Below, piece by piece: positions 3,435 through 7,716 of a stretch of 7,716 nucleotides of DNA. Position numbers and translations under genes: made by a program. The notes beneath the pieces are model-generated. The model ran no database searches. It was not told the DNA's origin and was given only the letters and a program-made list of their open reading frames with translations. Every line of letters starts with the position of its first letter. The stretch's first letter is position 1. Source of the DNA: Synechococcales cyanobacterium PMM_0085 (lineage in GTDB: Bacteria > Cyanobacteriota > Cyanobacteriia > Elainellales > Elainellaceae); assembly GCA_949127705.1 (NCBI GenBank), contig CASBQJ010000153.1, positions 1-7,716 of the forward strand, given 5' to 3'.

Positions 3435-6400
3435 TTACACCAACAGAGGAGACCTGTTCAAGGTGGGTTGATTGGCTAGCAAGATTTCAAAATCCGGCTG
3501 CAACCCATCGACCAAATTTGCTTGCAGCAGACTCGTGCTAGGGGTATAGCGAACTTGCCCCAATGCCGTGAAGGCAGCATCGCTACCCACAAAGGTTAAG
3601 GGGCTGCCATACAGCGCCTTCAGGTCAAGGCGATCGCCATCAGCAAAGTCCATGATCGTGTCACGATTATCCCCAACTGGAGATTCGCTCCTCAGCGCAT
3701 ACCGGAAGGTATCGTTGCTCGCACCTCCGGTTAGCGTATCTTGACCTAATCCTCCAATCAGGGTGTCGTCGCCGTTGCCACCCAGGAGCCCATCATTACC
3801 GTCTTTGCCGTCTAGCTTGTTGGCACCGTCATTGCCGCTGAGCCTGTTGGCCAGAGCGTTACCTGTGCCGTTGAGGGCAGCAGTGCCAGTCAATTCCAAA
3901 TTTTCTACATGGCTACTGGCGGTGTAGCTCACAGAACTTTGCACCGTATCGATGCCTTCATTGGCATTTTCTTTGATCGTGTCGTTAGTTCGATCCACAA
4001 TGTAAAGATCTGCGCCTGTAGCCCCCTGTAAGGTGTCTGTGCCGGAACCGCCATCGAGGATGTTGTCAAGGCTATTGCCTGTGATGCTGTTATTTAGACT
4101 GTTGCCAACACCGCTGACGGCAGCTCCCGTTAGTCCCAAGTTTTCTACGTTAGGCGGTAGCGTGTAATCAACTGAGCTTTGCACGCGATCGCTGCCCGCA
4201 TTGGCTATTTCGACCACCGTATCGCCGGCGCTGTCTACGATATAGGTATCATTGGCACCGCCGCCACTTAGGCTATCTGCCCCCAACCCACCGTCCAAGA
4301 GATTGGCACCACCGTTTCCTTGCAGGCTATTGTCGAGCGCATTGCCAATCCCATTGACAGCGTTACTGCCCTGCAACACCAGATTTTCGACCTGATCAGG
4401 CGCAGTAAAAGTAATAGAGCTAGCTACTGTATCGCTACCGCTGTTGGCCGTTTCGACCACCACATCGCCAATATTGTCCACGATGTAGGTATCGTTGCCG
4501 ACACCGCCCTGCATCAGGTCTGCACCACTGCCCCCGTCCAGGCTATCGTTGCCCGTACCTCCGTCTAACAAGTCATTTTCAGCCAGTCCTTTGAGGGTAT
4601 CGTTCCCCCCAGCGCCATACAGGTAATCGATCAAGTTGGTGCCGGTTAGAGTCTCAGCTTGAGACGTGCCTTCTCGGGCGTTAACGAGTGTAAAGACTTG
4701 GGTCGCACTAGCATTCAGTGCGGCTCCACCCACATTGCCCAAGTCATTGACTACCAGATTAATGCTGGTCGTCCCAATCCTGTTGCCGATGTAGGTAAAG
4801 CTGCTGAGTGCGGCGTTGAGGTTGGTCAAGCTGCCGCGAACGGTGAGGCTGCTGGTGCCGTTTACCCCGCTGACAAGGGTTAGATTGCTGAGGGCACTAG
4901 TAGCCAGAGTGAAGTTACCTCGAGTCGCGCTTAGGGTCGCCTGAAGCGGCAGATTTGCAGTGCTGCCCACCAGGTCTAAATCGCTCACAACGGCCGAGAT
5001 GGAGATGGGAATGCCAATGCCCGCGGGGGTGGTTGGCGCAGTTAAAGACACGGTTGGGGCATCGTTCGCGGCAGCTAGATCAACGCTTTGATTAGCCACG
5101 ATGCTGCCCCCATTGCCATCTAGCACCGTGTAGCTGAGGTTGACCGTGCCGTTGAAGTTAGCCGCTGGGGTGTAGGTATAGGTGCCATTGGCGCTGGGAT
5201 TGGTGCTGGGATTGACGCTGGGATTAATAAGCACTCCATCTGCCGTCAAATTAGAGATCGTGAGCGTGTCGCCATCAACGTCACTGAACTGTGCTAGCAG
5301 AGCGCCAGTTGTGATCAGGTAATCGGTATCTTCTTTCCCTGTGGCTAGGGTTGCCGGAGGAGTGCTCGTCGGAGCATCGTTGATCGGGGCGATCGCCACT
5401 GTTTGAGTGGCTGACACTGAAGCGCCTTTGCCATCGACGACGCTATAGTTCAGCATCCAGGTGCCGTTGAAATTAGCAGACGGGGTAAACGTGTAAGCCC
5501 CAGCGCTATCGACGACAACCCCATCCACGATCACACTAAGGCTGTCGCCATCAACATCACTGACGCCTTGCAGTAGGTCAGAGGCACTAACAGTGTAGGC
5601 TGTATCTTCGCTGCCTCCTGCCAGAATGGCGGCTGTCCCGGTCAAGGTGGGCGCGTCGTTGACTGAGTTCACGTTGACAAACGCGCTACCGAAGGCGCTA
5701 CTAAAGGCTGTAGCACCCCCATTTGTCGAGGTGTCCACCGTAGTACCCGCCGCGCCTGCGGTTTGATCCCAGGCTCGGAAGGTGACCGCGTTATTTAAGC
5801 CGTTGTAGTTAGGATGGGGCTGGAAATAAAGGCGGCTATTGGCATTTGCTGCCAGCAGCAGTGAACTAGTGGGCGAAACGGCTCCAACGTCGTTCCAGTT
5901 TGCGCCATTGTCAGGGCTAAACCACCAGGTGCCGTTGGTTATATCGGCAGCGACGATCGCAATCCCCGTGACGGTATTATCAACATCGCTAACGTTATCA
6001 AGTCCCCCGACAGGCGGCGTAAGATTGACCAGAGCAGACACCAGGGAACCAACCGCTCCAGTTGGCGCGGCGGCGTCTTCTGGCAGCGGGGCTAGTTCAA
6101 TGGCTGTAGAAACGAGCACTGGGGCATCGTTGAGCGGGGTGATCGACAGGTCAAACAGGTCAGCGATCGCATCTTTGCCATCGGAGGCCGTGACTTTAAT
6201 TTGGCGGGGCTGCCCATCATCATTACCCGGCGTGCCGCTGAAGGTGCGGGTCTCGGCGTTGAAACTCAGCCAGGTGGGCAACGGGTCGCCGTTTGCCAGA
6301 GTAGCGCTATAGATTAGCGGGTCGCCATCAGGATCAGTAACGGTGGTGGCAGGCAGCTCAAACCTAAAGGGGCTGTCTTCAACGGCAGTTTGATCGGCGA

Positions 6401-7583
6401 TGGGATTCGTTAATTCTGGGATACCGATGACTTCTAAGGTCAATGCACTAATGTAGGGATTTTGGTCTCCCCCCACCTCTGCTCCGGCTGGGCGAAGGAG
6501 CAGATTTAGCACACTATCGGTTGCCCTAAACTCAAACGTAACCACCGCTCCTTGCAAATTAACTGCATACCCACCGACTGCCGAAGGGTTAAAATTATCG
6601 ACCAGCGTTTGCCCTTCAGCCACAATGTCTAAAAAGCGTTCGGCATAACCAGCAGGTTCAGAGAATAGCAGTTGGGCTTTGTACGTCTGATTGATGGTTA
6701 GATTCGCCAAGTCAACCTGCACGACCTCAGGCTTCCTGGACCAGCGAATACTGGAGACTAGGGCTTCTAGTTTGTTGTCGTTCTGAGTTGACCCATAGTC
6801 AACCGCAAACCAGTACGGTAAGGTATTTTGCGCGGTAACGGCCACACCCGCAGCCGTGTCGGTGGTGAAGTCGGCATCTTGAATGCGCCCGACCGCAGGG
6901 CCACCAGCATTGACGGCATAGACAAACTTGCCCTCCAGGTCTAGCCCTTCGCCCACATCTGCGCCACTAAATGCGCCAATCGTGACCGCCGCAGGGTCTA
7001 TGGCGAGTAGCCCGCTGTAGGATGCCTGTACTTGTTCAGAAAAAATCGGGACGGCGCTGATGGCTCTAGTTGCCGCCTCTAAATTCCAGTTACCCCCCAA
7101 CGCCGAGTTGCCGGTTTTAGTCGTGGACGCCGCGATCGCCACTCCGGTGAGTTCACTCAGTTGAGCAATCAACGCCAGACCGCGATCGCCCTGGGCTACT
7201 TCACAGCCATAGATCAATAACTCCCCTGTTGACCCCAGCGCGTTAGCCCATTGCTGTAGATCGGGGGCATAGCGAGCAAGGCTGGCAGCACTGAGTAACG
7301 TGCTGCCCAGCTGCAGGGTACCAGGCGTGCCGTGGGCAACCAAATGAAGGCTGGCCACAGAACCGCCCTTAGCCAGCGCTGCGGTAATCTGACGGATGCC
7401 ATCTTGCTGCGGATCGAGCAAAATCACCTCAGCGCCAGACACGACCCCGTCTATCAGCTGATCGTAGTTTTGCAGCTGGCAATCGATCACGAGGACTAAT
7501 CTGCCCACCCCGCAGGCCGTAGAACAAGTAGAGACAACAGGTAAAGCGGCTAGCATCTTTGTCATAGGAGTCGGCAGACCCAT
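3435..7583 (-). CDS. giant DUF4347 / cadherin-like / RTX repeat protein, probable type I-secreted adhesin
   Basis: A 1382 aa multidomain protein. Residues 28-190 are a DUF4347 domain: LVLVID, GAEVILLDPQQDGI, LHLVAHGTPG with H84, LLIYGCEVA with C127, and the closing TGNSALGGNWNLE. Residues 195-388 form a beta-rich module resembling malectin-type or other galactose-binding sandwiches (YKAQLLFSEP, ERFLDIVAEGQTLVDNF). Residues 390-485 are an Ig/cadherin-like (He_PIG) module with LPTWLSFNAETRTFSGTP. Residues 486-645 form a longer module with GTWWFSPDNGANW and YFQPHPNYNG. Residues 645-740 and 740-842 are cadherin-like repeats with SDVDGD and FTPSANFNGT, and 842-968 is a further beta module. Residues 975-1295 are RTX nonapeptides (GGxGxDxLx) that bind calcium after export. 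Residues 1296-1382 include DTIMDFADGDRLDLKAL, typical of the C-terminal region used by type I secretion. There is no clear Sec signal, as expected for that route. ATG at 7583 lacks a Shine-Dalgarno, and ATG at 7565 is an alternative. The likely site is the cell surface or exterior. Confidence 0.9.
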   Translation of the reverse strand: MGLPTPMTKMLAALPVVSTCSTACGVGRLVLVIDCQLQNYDQLIDGVVSGAEVILLDPQQDGIRQITAALAKGGSVASLHLVAHGTPGTLQLGSTLLSAASLARYAPDLQQWANALGSTGELLIYGCEVAQGDRGLALIAQLSELTGVAIAASTTKTGNSALGGNWNLEAATRAISAVPIFSEQVQASYSGLLAIDPAAVTIGAFSGADVGEGLDLEGKFVYAVNAGGPAVGRIQDADFTTDTAAGVAVTAQNTLPYWFAVDYGSTQNDNKLEALVSSIRWSRKPEVVQVDLANLTINQTYKAQLLFSEPAGYAERFLDIVAEGQTLVDNFNPSAVGGYAVNLQGAVVTFEFRATDSVLNLLLRPAGAEVGGDQNPYISALTLEVIGIPELTNPIADQTAVEDSPFRFELPATTVTDPDGDPLIYSATLANGDPLPTWLSFNAETRTFSGTPGNDDGQPRQIKVTASDGKDAIADLFDLSITPLNDAPVLVSTAIELAPLPEDAAAPTGAVGSLVSALVNLTPPVGGLDNVSDVDNTVTGIAIVAADITNGTWWFSPDNGANWNDVGAVSPTSSLLLAANANSRLYFQPHPNYNGLNNAVTFRAWDQTAGAAGTTVDTSTNGGATAFSSAFGSAFVNVNSVNDAPTLTGTAAILAGGSEDTAYTVSASDLLQGVSDVDGDSLSVIVDGVVVDSAGAYTFTPSANFNGTWMLNYSVVDGKGASVSATQTVAIAPINDAPTSTPPATLATGKEDTDYLITTGALLAQFSDVDGDTLTISNLTADGVLINPSVNPSTNPSANGTYTYTPAANFNGTVNLSYTVLDGNGGSIVANQSVDLAAANDAPTVSLTAPTTPAGIGIPISISAVVSDLDLVGSTANLPLQATLSATRGNFTLATSALSNLTLVSGVNGTSSLTVRGSLTNLNAALSSFTYIGNRIGTTSINLVVNDLGNVGGAALNASATQVFTLVNAREGTSQAETLTGTNLIDYLYGAGGNDTLKGLAENDLLDGGTGNDSLDGGSGADLMQGGVGNDTYIVDNIGDVVVETANSGSDTVASSITFTAPDQVENLVLQGSNAVNGIGNALDNSLQGNGGANLLDGGLGADSLSGGGANDTYIVDSAGDTVVEIANAGSDRVQSSVDYTLPPNVENLGLTGAAVSGVGNSLNNSITGNSLDNILDGGSGTDTLQGATGADLYIVDRTNDTIKENANEGIDTVQSSVSYTASSHVENLELTGTAALNGTGNALANRLSGNDGANKLDGKDGNDGLLGGNGDDTLIGGLGQDTLTGGASNDTFRYALRSESPVGDNRDTIMDFADGDRLDLKALYGSPLTFVGSDAAFTALGQVRYTPSTSLLQANLVDGLQPDFEILLANQPTLNRSPLLV
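3816..4541 (-). repeat. three tandem 80-81 residue RTX/NDTYIVD repeats inside the giant gene
   Basis: Units begin at LDGG at residues 1015, 1096 and 1176. Each contains a GGxGxD turn, then NDTYIVD or ADLYIVD (1030, 1111, 1191), a D(T/R)V-SS strand, VENLxLxG (1065, 1146, 1226) and GNxLxNxLxGN. The period is 80-81 codons. The third unit is the most diverged in its YIVD motif. This pattern is common in secreted calcium-binding repeat proteins and suggests internal duplication. Confidence 0.9.
5190..5225 (-). repeat. 12 bp x3 in-frame tandem repeat (NPSV-NPST-NPSA)
   Basis: Three 12 bp units encode NPSV, NPST and NPSA (residues 787-798) in a loop of the second cadherin-like repeat, where related repeats have no such insertion. 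The period is a multiple of three, so copy-number change would keep the frame. Confidence 0.85.
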
Positions 7584-7596
7584 TGAGGGACATGAG

Positions 7597-7620
7597 AAAA
7601 CTGAATTAAACGTCAGTTTT
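7597..7620 (-). promoter_or_regulatory. perfect 8+8 inverted repeat in the leader of the giant gene
   Basis: AAAACTGA (7597-7604) and TCAGTTTT (7613-7620) flank an 8 nt spacer. The structure ends 13 bases before the ATG at 7583, so in mRNA it would sit over or next to the ribosome-binding region, which otherwise lacks a Shine-Dalgarno. It may be an operator or a translation-modulating stem. Confidence 0.5.
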
Positions 7621-7654
7621 AGGGGACGCGATCGGGGCTAAATCGCTCCCTAAA
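7618..7654 (-). promoter_or_regulatory. second, imperfect inverted repeat upstream of the giant gene
   Basis: TTTAGGG (7618-7624) pairs with CCCTAAA (7648-7654), and inside it GCGAT (7628-7632) pairs with ATCGC (7642-7646), with a small asymmetric bulge. It shares three bases with the neighbouring 7597-7620 repeat, so the two stems cannot both form completely. The role is unknown. Confidence 0.4.
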
Positions 7655-7656
7655 CC

Positions 7657-7716
7657 ATGCATCTAAGCACTGATCTAAAAGGCACTGATCTAAAAGACGC
7701 TGATCTAGAAATCTAA
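7657..7716. repeat. tandem 15 bp repeats upstream of the giant gene, running to the window edge
   Basis: GCACTGATCTAAAAG is found at 7667-7681 and exactly again at 7682-7696. A third copy at 7697-7711 matches 11 of 15, and partial copies (ATCTAA) lie at both ends. The array is 74-133 bp upstream of the giant gene's ATG, within its probable promoter region, and may continue outside the window. Confidence 0.8.

Noticed and set aside
4320..4883. 82- and 74-codon frames antisense to the RTX region
   Set aside because: They are shadows of repeated coding sequence and show no independent evidence of being genes.
5839..6312. 157-codon frame antisense to the giant gene
   Set aside because: Its composition (A, S, T, P, V rich) mirrors the opposite strand. 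There is no domain or start signal, and it lies wholly inside a clear coding region.

Overview
The window looks like chromosomal DNA from a phycobilisome-containing cyanobacterium. The octamer GCGATCGC (the HIP1 sequence typical of many cyanobacterial genomes) occurs about eleven times in 7.7 kb. The genes include an NblA phycobilisome-degradation adaptor and a one-helix high-light-inducible chlorophyll-binding protein, both of which point to cyanobacteria. I cannot name the genus.

Layout. Positions 16-802 hold three leftward small genes: a ~95 aa three-helix membrane protein, a 57 aa exported peptide and a 56 aa hypothetical; the last two fall below the usual ORF cutoff. Divergent from them is a rightward ribbon-helix-helix (RHH) DNA-binding protein (919-1119), whose leader carries two mutually exclusive inverted repeats covering its Shine-Dalgarno. 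Behind it lie a ~107 bp foldback (MITE-like) repeat (1156-1262) and a strong two-way terminator (1282-1314). The terminator is shared with a convergent 32 aa lysine-rich mini-gene (1360-1458). A ~400 bp non-coding stretch then leads to nblA (1863-2060). It contains a good match to the HLR1 box bound by the OmpR-type regulator RpaB. nblA is followed in the same direction by hli (2164-2364), an exported two-cysteine hypothetical (2488-2898) and a rhodanese-fold protein that lacks its catalytic cysteine (2972-3334). A perfect 12 bp stem hairpin (3361-3393) closes this series.

More than half of the window (3435-7583, leftward) is one 1382-codon gene for a giant surface or secreted protein. Its order is an N-terminal DUF4347 domain, a galactose-binding-like beta-sandwich, about five cadherin/Ig-like modules, an RTX calcium-binding block with an embedded three-unit 80-81 residue repeat, and a C-terminal type I secretion region. 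No secretion genes are visible here. Upstream of it are two hairpins and a tandem 15 bp repeat.

How they work together: nblA and hli are both classical high-light and nutrient-stress genes. NblA recruits protease to dismantle the light-harvesting antenna, and Hli protects chlorophyll and photosystems. Their adjacency and the HLR1 box suggest a small stress-acclimation locus, to which the exported protein and pseudo-rhodanese may belong. The adhesin-like gene is convergent and functionally separate. I see no CRISPR array, tRNA, rRNA or complete transposase.
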